This document shows positions 9,229-20,200 of a DNA stretch of 54,311 bases, piece by piece. This DNA is from Cymbomonas tetramitiformis (Eukaryota; Chlorophyta; Pyramimonadophyceae; Pyramimonadales; Pyramimonadaceae). The notes beneath the pieces were generated by a model. That model was not told where the DNA came from and ran no database searches. It saw nothing but the letters and a program-made list of their open reading frames with translations. The stretch covers positions 1-54,311 of the forward strand of contig LGRX02035435.1 of the NCBI GenBank assembly GCA_001247695.2, in the 5' to 3' direction. Numbering within the stretch: position 1 is the first letter of the stretch; each line of letters begins with the position of its first letter. The position numbers and the translations under genes were made by a program.

Positions 9229-11907
9229 CTTGGGCTGGATTTCAACGAGGCCGCGCGCAACTTTGCCGAGGAGGAGGGCCTGCACCCAGAATGGGGGCAA
9301 ACGGAGTGGGTGCAGAATTCGAAAGGTGAGTTTTGTATTAGTTCAACATTTCTGTAATTGTGTTCAATATGTCATACATGTATTGACGGTATACAGCAAC
9401 ACAGACAGGGGAACCGCATGAGGTGTACAAAATGACAAACGGTCCATGGGGGATCCCACCGCGTCCGAAGGCTTCGACCACCTTACGTTCTCGGGAAACA
9501 GCACTCGCCTTCTTGAAGGAGTTGCGGGGAGTCACCCGGTGGGGCGATGGGCATAAGCATTTGTTGCGCACCTCAACCGCCTCCAACGGCGCAAAATACG
9601 CAAAGCACCTCAAGGCGCATGAGGCTTTGAAGGCTTTCAAGTCCAAGTTGTTGGCGGTATTGTCCTCTTGGCCTCGCGATGATGGTGAAGTCGACAATGC
9701 GCTGCAGGACATTGTGTCCAAACTGACTATCATCATACGGGAATGCACTGCGCATTCCATAGAACCTCGGGTACGTATTCAATGTTGGTGTGATATGAGT
9801 TCCACATGTCACAGGTATGTTGAATATATGTTACAAACGTATTGATTCGTACGTGCAGGATATGGAGTATTTGAGAGAGCAGACCAGACTTTTCTTTGAG
9901 GACTTGGAAGCGAATGGTCCTCCACAGTGGCTTGCAATCAACACCCATAAAACTTAGCACTGGGCCGATCTGCTCCTGCGATTCGGACCTGTGCGTGAAT
10001 GGTGGATGTGTGCCTTCGAGTCCATGAATGACAAGCTAGCTAGGTGGGTGAAGAACAATGCGTTCCCCGTGGCAAGCATCATGAACGGCTATCTAAGGTT
10101 GAAAACCTTGCGCTCCCTTCGAGGCATCCTGACCATGCTTTTGAACCGAGAAAGAGCTACTACCGGCCGTGTACCGCGGGCTTTGATGGCGGGCCCCGCT
10201 CCCGGCATCGTGGTCACTACCTTCGGGGAGACGGGCAAGCCATTGGAGCTAACGTCCTTGGAGATTGACCAACTCACCCGCTGGATGCGAGCGAGTATTC
10301 CCGCTTACCGAAAGCTTTTTCAACAACATGCTGAGTACGACCTGTTCCGGCGGAGGTGCAACCTGCAAGCTCGCACGCATGTACTATCTGTAGTATACCT
10401 GCAAGATATTGTCAACTTGTTTCTGTATGTTTATCATATATTGTAAGTATACTAATAATATGTTGTCATCACAGGGAGAATACCGCGCGCTCTAAACAAG
10501 CACTGCGGAACCGACAAGAGGTGGGTGGCGTGCCCGCGATCGCGTTCGGTCCATTGGAGGACCCTGAAGGATGGCTCGGTCGTCAATACACGGCTTACAA
10601 GAAGTCGCTCATGATGGGTCCCGAACCCATGTGTTCCAAGTACAACAAGGTGAACATCGGCGGTGTCTTCTATCGCACTAGAGACGGGGACAAAGGGAAA
10701 GGGACAACCCAGTGTTTCGTCCGCGCATCCTTCCCCAAGGATGATGCCGATGCCGATGACGAGTGGGAGGACAGGTACGACCTCAACCACCAGTTTGCAT
10801 ACTTCTTTGCCTTTTCGTATATCTCTGCAACATACATGCAATACGTCCCCAACATATTGAGGGTATGTTGTACGTATATTACAAAAACATTGAACATTTC
10901 GTGCGCAGGTATGGTATCATCAACGCCATTCTGCGGGTTACCATTGGTGGTGTGCTCTTCACTTTTGTAAAGTGTGATTGGCTACCCGTGCCCACGGAAG
11001 CTCAGATCGCAAGCTTCAAGCTGAAGAACTCCATCCTCGGCGTGGACAAGGTGTCCAAGGCTTACTACACCTTCAACCCATGGGACACCTCCAAGTACAC
11101 TATGGCCAACCGAGAGCCCTACCTACTGGCCAATCAAGTCCAAGCGCAAGTAGTGATACAGTAAGAGTCAACCAATAAGAGAATTCTACGTTAAGAAAAC
11201 AGCCAGCTTTTTTTTGGGGGGGGGTCACAAGTTTAGGAGAAAAGCTGGCTGGTTTTAAAAGTTAAGAGATTGGCAAAAATAAGAAATATCGAGGCTGGCT
11301 AGACCCCAGGACATTTTCTTAAAATATAGCAAAATAAGTACGACTTTGATGTTAGAAAAGTCATCTTGTGCGAGTAGACCTTCCCTAACATCACTAATAA
11401 GTTACCGCAATTGTGAACGTGTCGCGTCGTCCATCGCGGTAGTGGGCGATTTTTCGAAGTGAGGATGTGCTGCGAATCCAATGCGAGAAAAACTGATTTT
11501 TCACTCTTAAGGATGAGAAAAGCTAGCTGGCAAAATAAGCGGTTTTCTCTTATTTCGTCGGCTCTCTTAGGTACCGAAGCTGGGGGGGGTCACAAGTTTA
11601 GGAGAAAAGCTGGCTGACCCCGAAATCTCTGTTTTCTTATTGGTTGACTCTTACTGTAGTCAAACACCCCTGCATGGATTCAGCGGTGATACTTGATACG
11701 AGCGACCGCAATATGGAGAAACTTGCACTCGTTGATAGGCCCGTAGGTAGTGATGGTCACTTTGACACATGCGGGAAGTGTAGAGTCGGTGGCGAGCTCC
11801 TTCTGTGTGAGAGGGCAGGCTGCAAAGAGGCTATGCACGTGCGATGCGCAGGGCTCACCGACATCCCCACTGGAATGTGGTACTGCAGAAAGTGTGATGA
11901 CGCATAG
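9229..11907 (+). pseudogene. CACTA/EnSpm-type transposon gene, 3' part, with C-terminal PHD finger; disrupted
   Basis: Exons 9229-9325, 9397-9770, 9859-10380, 10479-10774 and 10910 onward join in frame across GT-AG introns of 71-135 bp. The third exon has a segment like the DUF4218 region of TNP2-type CACTA proteins (HWADLLLRFGPVREWW). The last exons resemble DUF4216, with YGIINAIL, VKCDWLPVP and a terminal segment on the pattern EPYLLANQVQAQ. The frame then continues, past an inserted element (11159-11656), into a C4HC3 PHD finger at 11766-11895 (CGKC, LLCERAGC, MHVRC, WYCRKC) and stops at 11905-11907. Lesions are an in-frame TAG at 9955-9957 and the insertion, which brings a TAA at 11162. 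The catalytic N-terminal part of a TNP2 transposase is not seen upstream. The family call is from recalled domain patterns; the PHD finger is firm. Confidence 0.65.
11159..11656. mobile_element. 498-bp MITE with TA target duplication (Tc1/mariner- or pogo-like)
   Basis: The ends are inverted repeats beginning CAGTAAGAGTCAACCAATAA, identical over 22 bp. TA dinucleotides flank both sides (11157-11158 and 11657-11658). There is no transposase inside. Subterminal blocks TCACAAGTTTAGGAGAAAAG occur near both ends in the same orientation. CAGT termini with a TA duplication are typical of the Tc1/mariner/pogo group. It sits in the last exon of the CACTA-type gene; removing it with one TA rejoins the DUF4216-like region to the PHD finger in frame. 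Confidence 0.9.
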
Positions 11908-12034
11908 TAGTGCCTCTGTACACATTTGATATACCTGTAATATACCAGATACGTATTGCAACTATATTGTAAGTATTATGCAATATGTGAGCAGCAGGGG
12001 GGTCTTACCCCTTTACCCCTGCGGTCGTGTGGCA

Positions 12035-12345
12035 CTCTGGCTGTAGACATATTGCACATGTATTCAAGAGATTCTGCATGAGTGTATGTTTCAATATGTG
12101 TTCAACAAATATATTGCAAATGTGTTGCATAATTCACTCTGATTGTAGACATATTGCACATGTATTCAAGAGATTCTGCATGAGTGAATGTTTCAATATG
12201 TGTTCAACACATATATTGCAAACGTGTTGAATAATTCATCTGATTGTAGACATATTGCACATGTATTGAACGATTCCTTATGCGTGGATGTTTCAACATG
12301 TGTTCAACACGTGTTCAATACGTGTGTTGCAGGCAGTTGCAGACA
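12035..12345. repeat. Three tandem copies of a 102-bp AT-rich repeat
   Basis: The marker TGTAGACATATTGCACATGT recurs at about 12042, 12144 and 12245. Units are full of ACATATTG and CAATATGT words in both orientations. The same words recur at 12590-12690 and in the introns of the CACTA-type gene. They could be subterminal transposase-binding repeats of that element, which is an inference. Confidence 0.85.
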
Positions 12346-12690
12346 TATTGAACACCCCTCCAATCGTTTTACCCCATTCCAATACATCGGCGCCCCAATT
12401 CATAAAACCCCCCCAGAACCGACTTCTGCGATACGCGTCCAAATGCCGTGAAAACTTGTCCCCATAACGCTAGACCCTTCCTTAGATGATACCAAGTGCT
12501 AGTGGGTGAGTCTGACACCATTTGGGTGCCCATGCTAGCATACTCATTTTCGCTGTGCCCAGGCTGATCGCGGTTCAATAGTTTGGCCAATATGTTACAA
12601 GTGTATTGCAATATCTAGATATTAGCATACCGTCTTCAATATGCCTCCAATATGCCTCCAATACGTGTTCAACACGTGTATTGAACCCAT

Positions 12691-14281
12691 CTAGAAACGT
12701 AGGGACATCACCGACTGCGGAGCGGAAGGCGGTGCTGGCGGCGGCGGCACGACCAGAGCGTCGGCATGGACCTTGTCATGGACCTTGAAGTTGTTGATGT
12801 TCACAGCACCATCAACCGCGCAGACCCCGAAGCGGGTGTCAGCGGGCTGGCAGCACTCCAGATACTCGTCGATGGTGTCGGGCACCTGCTCCTCGGCGAC
12901 AGCGAAGGAGAAGGCGGAGATAGACGGTGTCGTAGAGCTCCGGTTTGCCGTCTGCAATGTAGCAGACGGCGTCGAAACGAGCGGCGTCGTTGTTGTCCAT
13001 GGCTTTCTGGAACAGCGTGGCGAAGGCGTCATTCTCGTTGTCCGCAACGCTGAAGCGGTGTGCGCCAACATGTCCGCGTGGCCCGCCGTTCGGGCAGTCC
13101 CGATGCCAATGCTTTTCCGCCGTAGCGGAGCATGTCGGGTTCCCGCACAAAGGAACGAACGTACCGGTGGGTTTGTGGAAAGCAACCCTCCCCGAAGGCT
13201 TCCCACGGAAAGTCTGCGGGAAGTTACCGTGCTCGGGAAGAGGCTTCGCTGCGAAGCGGACTCCGTCACCATGTCCACCGCGTCCGATGGCGTTCTTCTT
13301 GTCGTTGCGGGTCGTGAAGCCCTTCGTGTCGTCCATACGGTTGTGAAGGGCTTTGATCTCTTTCTTCATGTCGAAGAGCTGGTCGCGGAGCTCGCTGAAG
13401 ATGGTCTTGAAGTCTTCGTTGTCGCTCTGTCCAGTCAGGGTGGGGGCGGAGAACGTGCGCGTAGCAGGCGGGACGTGCGAGTCCGTCCCGTTTTGTGCGT
13501 AGCACTCACGGGTCCATTGCTGAATGGTGGCAAGGGACTCCGCCGCACGTTGGTCGTGCAGCAAAAGGCGGTTGACAACCGGGGCATTGAAAACCGGGTC
13601 GAGGGACTTGATGTACAGGGACTTGACCTCCATGTCGTCGAGAGTGCTCTTCCGTCGAGCAGAACGGAGAGCGGCGTTGAAGGCGGCGATAGTCCGCGAC
13701 GGGTCGAACTGGGTGATCTTGATGGCCAGAAGGTCTGCGGTGCCCTGAAAGGGTCCGCCGGAATCCAGAAGCATCCTGGCGATCTCCAGCAACACCCGTT
13801 TCCCATCAAACGGGTGTGCCTCCGCCGAAGACTCCATCCAGTCCGCCGCGGGCGACACCGGAGCGATGATGTACTCCAGTGTCGAAAACAACAGCTTGTT
13901 CGCCTCAGCGCGGACGGGCAGGGTGGCATCCTCCAGGTCGAACAGAGAAGAAAACGCGTCCTCCTCAGTGACGAAAATGTCCCGTAGCGCCAGAACCAGA
14001 CGGGCGAAAACGGAGCTGACGTTCGACTCCGTACCGTCAATGCGTCCATGTTTGTCGTCGTGCACTTTCTTGATTACGAGCTTGGCGGCACGCTTGTCGA
14101 AGGATTCCTTCGCCAGACGTCTGACCGCGTCGAGGAACATTGCCCCTGCCGATTGGGCAGCCGGCGCAGCCGCAACCGTAGGAGTGGCTGGTGTAGTTGC
14201 ATGTCTGGCTGCGGCATCGTCGAAAATGGTAACTAGGGAGCGGCGTGCGGCCGCAGTGTGTGATCTCGTAGAAGTACCCAT
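12691..14281 (-). pseudogene. Gag-like protein of an LTR retrotransposon, copy A (frameshifted)
   Basis: A 480-codon minus-strand frame from 14281 has an Ala/Thr-rich start, an alpha-helical Gag-like core and a basic region. A zinc-binding motif C-x4-C-x8-H-x3-C lies near residue 380 (CGNPTCSATAEKHWHRDC). After about 12930 the sensible reading moves to another frame (core SFAVAEEQVPDTIDEYLECC), which runs to 12691, so the gene carries a frameshift. No protease, integrase or RT follows. The core recurs in the copies at 18.4 kb and 30.5 kb, so this is a dispersed family. Ty1/copia is my best guess, from the single Gag reading frame and finger spacing; it is not proven. Confidence 0.6.
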
Positions 14282-14299
14282 GATGAAATGCCTATAGAG

Positions 14300-15490
14300 A
14301 CAGGGTGAGGTGAATAATGCTAGGTGAGGCTAACGGTGTGGGCGACGGCTTGCGAGTTGTGGCGGGTCGTCGAGGACAATCCGGGGAAACAGCAAATAAT
14401 ACGCGGTCGTGTGGGACGAAAGGGCGTGATCAATGCCGGACGGTGTACTAGTGACCAGAAACAACAAAATCCAGCCCAACGATACTGCACGGTAAATTAA
14501 GCTGCCATAACGCGCGCCCCAATCATGTCCAATCAACCGCGCGTCCGCAACTGAGCCATACCGCCCATACCGAAAACCTCTCTTCTAACGCGGGTTCCTC
14601 ACCCCATCGCAAGCGTCGTTGCTTAGCCAATCATGGCCAAAGTCGCAGTGTAAAATTAAGAGTGCGTGGGACCAAACCTGCTGAATATATCAGCTGGACT
14701 GTATATTCGGTGAGTCAGATAATCAAAATAGATAACCGGTGAGAATACTCAGTCTTCCCGTTATATGTTCGGGGTCTAGGGTTCCGGGACCGGTGACAGT
14801 CATACACCCTAACTATAGGAATGACAGTCGGGGCGTCACTTCCAGCACGCATGTCACAATTGACATCTAAGCTGACCCCAGTCTCTCGGGCGGCCACCTC
14901 TGCCGAATTTTACGCTGACGCTACGGTCTGGGTCTCCACGCCTGTGAAGCCCTCCCAGCGTACCGAATTCGCGGACAAATTGGACTACGCCTTCTCCTAT
15001 GACGAGGAGTTGGACAAGATCCTTCGCACCCATGGCTTCAAGAGCAACGTCGACCTCACCCTTGACGGACCCGAGGCTGAGTCGGACTTCGCGGTCTTGC
15101 TCGCCAACATGGCCCATGTATTCGGGCCTATTTCCGCGTTGTATTGTAGGAGCGCCCCCTGAATTTTCGAAACACTTCGGACTTGACCGCGCTTCAAGTA
15201 AGCGGTGAAATAACCCCTTTGGGGCATTTTAAAGCAGCCCTAGCGCAGTATTTTATTTTATTTGGTAACAATATTTCGTTTCAGAATGTCCACGCCTTGT
15301 TGTGGGCCACTCTAGAAGAGATTTACGCTAGCGCTTGGAACGCTCTTTGGCTTTGGGAAGTTTCGACGAGATGGTGCACTACGATTTTCTTGCAGTTGAT
15401 TTGTATTTTATTTCCGTTATATTGTATGGTAACATGCCAATTTTCTAGCTACGCGTTTGCACTCGAAGTTTCTCTTGTTTACAAATTCAC
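14300..15490. other. No recognised gene
   Basis: This stretch upstream of Gag copy A would hold an LTR or leader if the element were intact, but I cannot delimit one. The small ORF at 14821-15162 is of unknown meaning. Confidence 0.4.
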
Positions 15491-15685
15491 AGATCGGCAG
15501 ACCCTTCGATAGCGGGAAAACTGCTATTCTAACGGCGGTTTGGACTTTACCGGCGTCTTCCTCGCGGAAAACTATCCCATTTAAGTATTTTCATCACTTC
15601 ATTTGGTTGAACTTTCGAGGAGATGGGTGATCTCTTGGCAACCCTGTCTTTTTGACGACAGTTTTTTTCAGTTTGCATTGCGATC

Positions 15686-15752
15686 GTGGCATTAGCTCAA
15701 ACAGAGCGCCAAACTGCGGTTTGGAGGTCTCGGTGAAAACCCGGGATGCCAC
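15686..15752 (+). ncRNA. tRNA-like cloverleaf, copy 1 (probable tRNA-derived SINE part or pseudo-tRNA)
   Basis: The acceptor arms GTGGCAT and ATGCCAC pair over all 7 bp. TA fills positions 8-9. A 4-bp D stem (GCTC/GAGC) closes a 5-nt loop. A 5-bp anticodon stem (CCAAA/TTTGG) has a 6-nt loop CTGCGG. A 5-bp T stem (CTCGG/CCGGG) has loop TGAAAAC. Length is 67 nt; the D and anticodon loops are short and the T loop lacks TTC, so a working tRNA is unlikely. Confidence 0.5.
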
Positions 15753-16009
15753 ACAATAGAAGAGTGTTCAACGACACTCGTTTACTTACCTTCTCCTTTT
15801 TGAAAGATTCGCAGGTTTTCAGACCCTTCGATAGCGGGAAAACCGCTATTTTCACGACTATTTTGACTTCACGAGCGTTTTCCTCGCGGAAAACTACCCC
15901 ATGTAAGTATTTTCATCACTTCCTTTGGTTAACTTGTCGAAGAGATGGGTGATCTCTTCGCAACCCTATCTTTTTGACGACAGTTTTTTTTTCAGTTTGC
16001 ACTGCGATC

Positions 16010-16076
16010 GAGGCATTAGCTCAAACAGAGCGCCAAACTGCGGTTTGGAGGTCTCGGTGAAAACCCGGGATGCCAC
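16010..16076 (+). ncRNA. tRNA-like cloverleaf, copy 2
   Basis: Same structure as at 15686-15752, with one acceptor mismatch (GAGGCAT). A third partial copy keeps only the T arm and 3' acceptor strand at about 16341-16372. Confidence 0.45.
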
Positions 16077-16550
16077 ACAATAAAGGTGTGCTTTCTATCT
16101 TCTTTTCACCCTCTTTGTTTGGACGTCCGATCTTTCCTTTTCTTTAGGCTCGGAGTTCTAACCTTTTCGTTCTTGCGTGCTCCATGTAGGAAAATTACGT
16201 TTCGAGTTTCCATCATCTATCTCTTCTACAAAGGTATGTTTCTTTTTACCAAAGAATGATCCTTGAGCTGTTTGTTAAGGCCCTCAAAAACTTGTTAAGG
16301 CATCGAACTTTATTCAGGGCCTGAAGAAAAAGCTCAAGCTGAGGTCTCGGTGAAAACCCGGGATGCCACACAATAAAGGTGTGCTTTCTATCTTCTTTTC
16401 ACCCTCTTTGTTTGGACGTCCGATCTTTCCTTTTCTTTAGGCTTGGAGTTCTAACCTTTTCGTTCTTGCGTGCTCCATGTAGGAAAATTACGTTTCGAGT
16501 TTCATCATCTGTCTCTTCTACAAAGGTATGTTTCTTTCTACCAAAGAATG
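16048..16550 (+). repeat. 293-bp-period direct repeat
   Basis: The segment from the tRNA-like T arm through TAAAGGTGTGCTTTCTATCT and on to about 16250 recurs at 16341-16550 with only a few differences. It partly overlaps the 322-bp repeats, so repeat units have been joined in a ladder. Confidence 0.85.
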
Positions 16551-16559
16551 GCCCCCCTT

Positions 16560-17110
16560 GCTCATCTGCACCCTCCAGCTCAACCAAAGAATGAGCGGTG
16601 GGGGGTGCGCACACGCATAGGGGGTGGGTTGAGCTCGAGGGCGCGCACACGCATAGGGGGCGGGTTGAGCTGAAGGGTGCNNNNNNNNNNNNNNNNNNNN
16701 NNNNNNNNNNNNNNNNNNNNNNNNNNNNNNNNNNNNNNNNNNNNNNNNNNNNNNNNNNNNNNNNNNNNNNNNNNNNNNNNNNNNNNNNNNNNNNNNNNNN
16801 NNNNNNNNNNNNNNNNNNNNNNNNNNNNNNNNNNNNNNNNNNNNNNNNNNNNNNNNNNNNNNNNNNNNNNNGGGGGGCACCGTGGACACACACGCATTTG
16901 GGGGGCACTGTGAAGACACACGCATCTGGGGGGGCATGGTGGACACACACGCATCTAGGGGGGCGCCTGCCGGGCGCATGGAACCGAGCTTGGGGCGCGC
17001 CTGCCGGGCGCATGAAACTAAGCTGGGGGGGCGCCTTGTCGGGCGCATGGAACTGAGCAGGGGGCGCACATGCCGGGCGCATGTGTGGTTTGGTGTGGTG
17101 TGTGTGTGGT
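16560..17110. repeat. G-rich minisatellites around an assembly gap
   Basis: Positions 16681-16871 are unknown bases (N). Before the gap is a repeat of about 40 bp with GCGCACACGCATAGGGGG. After it come GTGGACACACACGCAT units, then about four units of roughly 40 bp with GCCGGGCGCATG. Long open frames across the gap are artefacts of the Ns. Confidence 0.85.
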
Positions 17111-17760
17111 GAGCAGCAGGAGCGACTGGAGCAACAGAGCATGCCGCGACATGACCAGCGAAGCCATCGAGGGAGCGTGGACATCGCCGCTGCTGTTAAC
17201 CCACATGATCTGATTAGTAGCCGACAAGAATGTTGTTGCCATAGGAATTAGCCACGAAGAAGTGAAAAATTCATCCATGGTAGAACGTAGGTTGCAATCT
17301 TGCAAATGATTAGAGAGATGCGCTTAGGTTGGCGGGCGGCAATGTAAGTAAGGCATGTATATAAATGTAAAGGTGTGTGGGGCATGCAATATTTTGGGGT
17401 AGGATTGTTGGTGATACAAGTAAACACGTGTTTCAGAAATGTGACCGTGGCAAGGAGAGTGTGGGCAAGTCCCCGACTACACAAAGGTATCGGGTTGGCA
17501 GCCCAAAATTTGTGTGGATCCCTTCTTGTGGCGGGCCATGGGCATTCCAAGCAAGGAGGCAACTTTCTTGATTCAATCCTTAGCCACACACCGTGGAAAG
17601 CAAGGGGGGTTGAGTAGCGGTGTTAAGCGGCAATTATAGGTTGAATACCCTTCCAGAGGGTTGTCTACTTGGGAGGAATGCCCGTCACTTGCCTGAATAC
17701 ACTTAATAATGGATAAGATGAGTATAGGGCTGGGGGGGTGCATGCATAACTTGCAATGAA
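17110..17760. other. No recognised gene
   Basis: No repeat or convincing coding signal was seen. The ORFs at 17248-17589 and 17375-17617 overlap on opposite strands and look like chance frames. Confidence 0.4.
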
Positions 17761-17762
17761 GT

Positions 17763-18350
17763 GCCCTGGCCGTTTTAAGGGCCTGAAAATGCTTTTCAGG
17801 GCCTGAGAAGTCGTTTACAGGCCCTGAAAAGTCGTTTTCGGGGCCTGAACACCATTTTCAGGGTCTGAAAAGCATTTCCAGGGTCTGAAAAGCATTTCCA
17901 GGGCCTGAAAAGTCGTTTTCAGGGCCTGAAAAACATTTGTAGGCCTTACATGTGAATTTTCAAGGCTTGGAACACTGTACAAGTTCAGGCCCTGAACTTT
18001 TTTTTCAGGGTGTTAGATGGGGACATGCGAATATAATTCTAAACTTTATATAACACGAAAAGTGAATAAAAAGTTCAGGCCCTGAAAAAAAAAAAGGTTC
18101 AGGGGGGTTCTTAAGAGTGTGAATTCCAAAAGTTCAGGCCCTGAACTTTTGCCGGAAAACTTATATTAACCATGAGGTTTTTTCTAAGGTGTATAACTAG
18201 CCTAGTATAAAACAAGCTCAGACCCTGAAAGTCATTTTCAGGCCCTGAAAGTGAAGCTCAGGGCCTGAAAATGAAAATCAGGCCCTGAAAAAAAAATTCA
18301 GGCCCTGAAAAAAAGTTCAGGGGGTAAATTTTCAGGGCCTGAAAATTTCA
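17763..18350. repeat. Array of palindromic TTCAGG-G-CCTGAA motifs
   Basis: About twenty copies of a 13-17 bp interrupted palindrome, arms TTTTCAGG and CCTGAAAA around one central G or C, are spaced irregularly at about 12-60 bp. Some are half-sites or carry one change (GGGTCTGAA). A stray copy lies at about 16313. The array ends directly against Gag copy B. Confidence 0.9.
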
Positions 18351-18354
18351 ATCG

Positions 18355-19300
18355 TAAGTAGCCCCCCATCTGCCGGATTTACTCCGGTCCTCCGCTCGAC
18401 TGCCCTCACCTTGTATGAGGAGTCCGCGGAGGTGCATCCCCGCGATGGCCGTTGCGCATTGCAACGCCTCCGTTTCCATGTGGAGGGCATCGGGGACCCC
18501 GACGCACATCGCTTTTGGGTCCGACTCAGGGCGGTCATTCTGGACGAGACCATCGACCCCGCTCCGCAGCTTGCGGCTTTCCGCACGCTGGCGGAGAAGC
18601 ACAAGAAGCTTCACCCGCAATACACCGACGCCAACATGGTCGAGGACCTCTACAACGTCCTTCGAGCATCTGCGGCCGTCTCCCCCCACGTCGCACCGCT
18701 TTATCTGGTGGTGCTGCGCGACCTTGGGGCCAATCGCCCCTTCACCTTCGCCGCCCTCACCTTGCGCATCGCCAAGGTGTACCGCGACGAGTCCCCCTTG
18801 GCCCGCCTTTCCGCGCCTTCCCCTCCGACGTTTGGTGGTGGCGGGCGCGGTGGTGCTGGTGGCGGTGGTGGCAGGGACAGTGGTGGCAGTGGTGGCGGTG
18901 GCAAGCCCACCGTCGGCTCCATGCATGCGCTCGGCAGGAAGAAGTTGGTGCCCCCCGCCGGTGAGTGGAAGCCGGTGCGCAACGCCCGCTACCTGCAGTG
19001 GGAGGGCACCGGCCGGGTTTGTGTCACCTGCTTCCGCCTGTGGGCGGTGACCACGGGCCACCTCGACACCGATGGTGTGTGCCCTTATTCCTGTTCTGCA
19101 TCCTTCGCTCCGGGGCGGGCGCCGGCAACCGCCCCCGCACCGGCCCCTCCTCCTCCGATGTCCGCATGGCCGCCCGCGCCACCGCCGGCAGCCCGTGCCA
19201 ACGCCTTGCAGGCATTGGACCCCCCACCGCTGGACGACACCGCCCAGCAGGATGCGGCAGCCATGACCGTCCGTTTCTCGGTTGTTGACCTCCACAATGA
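18355..19300 (+). pseudogene. Gag-like protein, copy B (5'-truncated)
   Basis: The open plus frame is best from about 18360 to 19300, with the first ATG at 18411. It contains a segment (EESAEVHPRDGR) matching copy A's ESSAEAHPFDGK and then a long helical Gag-like stretch. A Gly-rich linker follows near residue 145, then a Cys/His cluster C-x2-C-x10-H-x6-C (CVTCFRLWAVTTGHLDTDGVC pattern) and a Pro-rich tail. The N-terminal part present in copy A is missing; the frame begins at the border of the palindrome array. No pol follows. Confidence 0.55.
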
Positions 19301-19319
19301 GCATTGCCCTCTGGACGGT

Positions 19320-20200
19320 GTACAACCTAGAACCCCTCGCAGCTCCGTTCCTTCGGAGCTAGGCGTAGGGAAGCAATGCTGGGTGATCTCCTTCAACAAG
19401 ATATGCACCGAGAGAATCGGCTCTCCGAGCTCGAACGCTCCGTTGGGCACGTTGCACGGGGTGTTCATCGCGAGGAGCACCACTGGAAGGGCCAAGCACC
19501 TATCGAACTCGTCCACGAACCGCAGCAGCGGGCCGAAGGGGTTCGTGGACCCCTCCAGCGGTGCCGAGTACAAGGACATGATGTCCTTCGCGGCCTTGAG
19601 GGCATACGAGTGCCTCGTGTACTCCTCTCGTTGCTGCCTGCCGTCGTTGTACGAGGACCTTCTGCTAGAGCCAAAGCTATAGGACGTCTCGTCATCAGGG
19701 TCGTCATCTCCTCCCCCTCCACTGCCGCCACGACGCGCGTTGGACCCTCCAGGGTCTCGTGAGGGGCGGTCGCCATGTTCGTCAGGGTTAGGCTCGTTAG
19801 GCGGCCCATTCCCCCCCCCTTGGTGCCCACCAGGTCCTCCTTGGTCGTCCTCGTCGTCATCGCCTCCGCCGTCGCCTCCGCCGTCGCCTCCGCCACCCCC
19901 GCCCACGATCGTGGACAGCGGCTTCGGGCTCACTGTGGGGAATTGATCGAATGCACCCGGCCAAACTCCTCGTGTGCAATAGATGCACAAGGGCACAAGT
20001 TGAGCGGCGACAGACATGTTTGACAACGTCATCACGTCACAACTCCAGATGGCTACCGGAGGTTGCGGGCTGCGAGAACATCTTGAGCATGGGACGTTGG
20101 TGGTGCTGGACGCGACCTCGTCGTGCACGCTCTGAATCACTGCTGTGCCCAAGTGAGGTGGTCGAGTGATGCGACGCCGCCAACCTTCCTTGCCGCTCAC
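19320..20200 (-). pseudogene. Minus-strand ORF with Gly/Asp-rich linker, possibly another Gag-like fragment
   Basis: An open minus frame from 20200 has a Gly/Asp-rich linker around residues 100-170 and then a helical stretch (core KAAKDIMSLYSAPLEG) resembling a Gag capsid. It runs antisense into copy B, and the real boundary is probably near 19320. I do not recognise it; retroelement origin is inferred from setting and composition. The linker itself is low complexity. Confidence 0.3.

Larger units (their letters stand above)
15499..16085 (+). repeat. 322-bp tandem repeat (two copies) carrying a tRNA-like sequence
   Basis: The marker AGACCCTTCGATAGCGGGAA at 15499 recurs at 15821. Both copies continue through GATGGGTGATCTCTT, a TTTTTGACGACAG block and a tRNA-like segment. 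The copies differ by scattered substitutions, so the duplication is not fresh. Confidence 0.88.

Noticed and set aside
1991..9957. Reassigned UAG codon to explain in-frame TAGs at 1991 and 9955
   Set aside because: TAG is the natural terminator of the Myb gene and of the first gene; a small intron and a pseudogene lesion explain the two cases.
8897..12503. CACTA...TAGTG termini for the CACTA-type element (CACTAGC at 8897 or 9146; GCTAGTG at 12497)
   Set aside because: Only 7 bp match in inverted orientation and the flanks show no convincing 3-bp duplication.
13435..14049. Ser/Arg-rich minus-strand ORF of 204 codons
   Set aside because: It is a shadow frame of Gag copy A, which has a zinc-binding motif and is shared with two other copies.
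16580..17056. Long ORFs across 16.6-17.1 kb
   Set aside because: They cross 191 unknown bases and low-complexity G-rich repeats.
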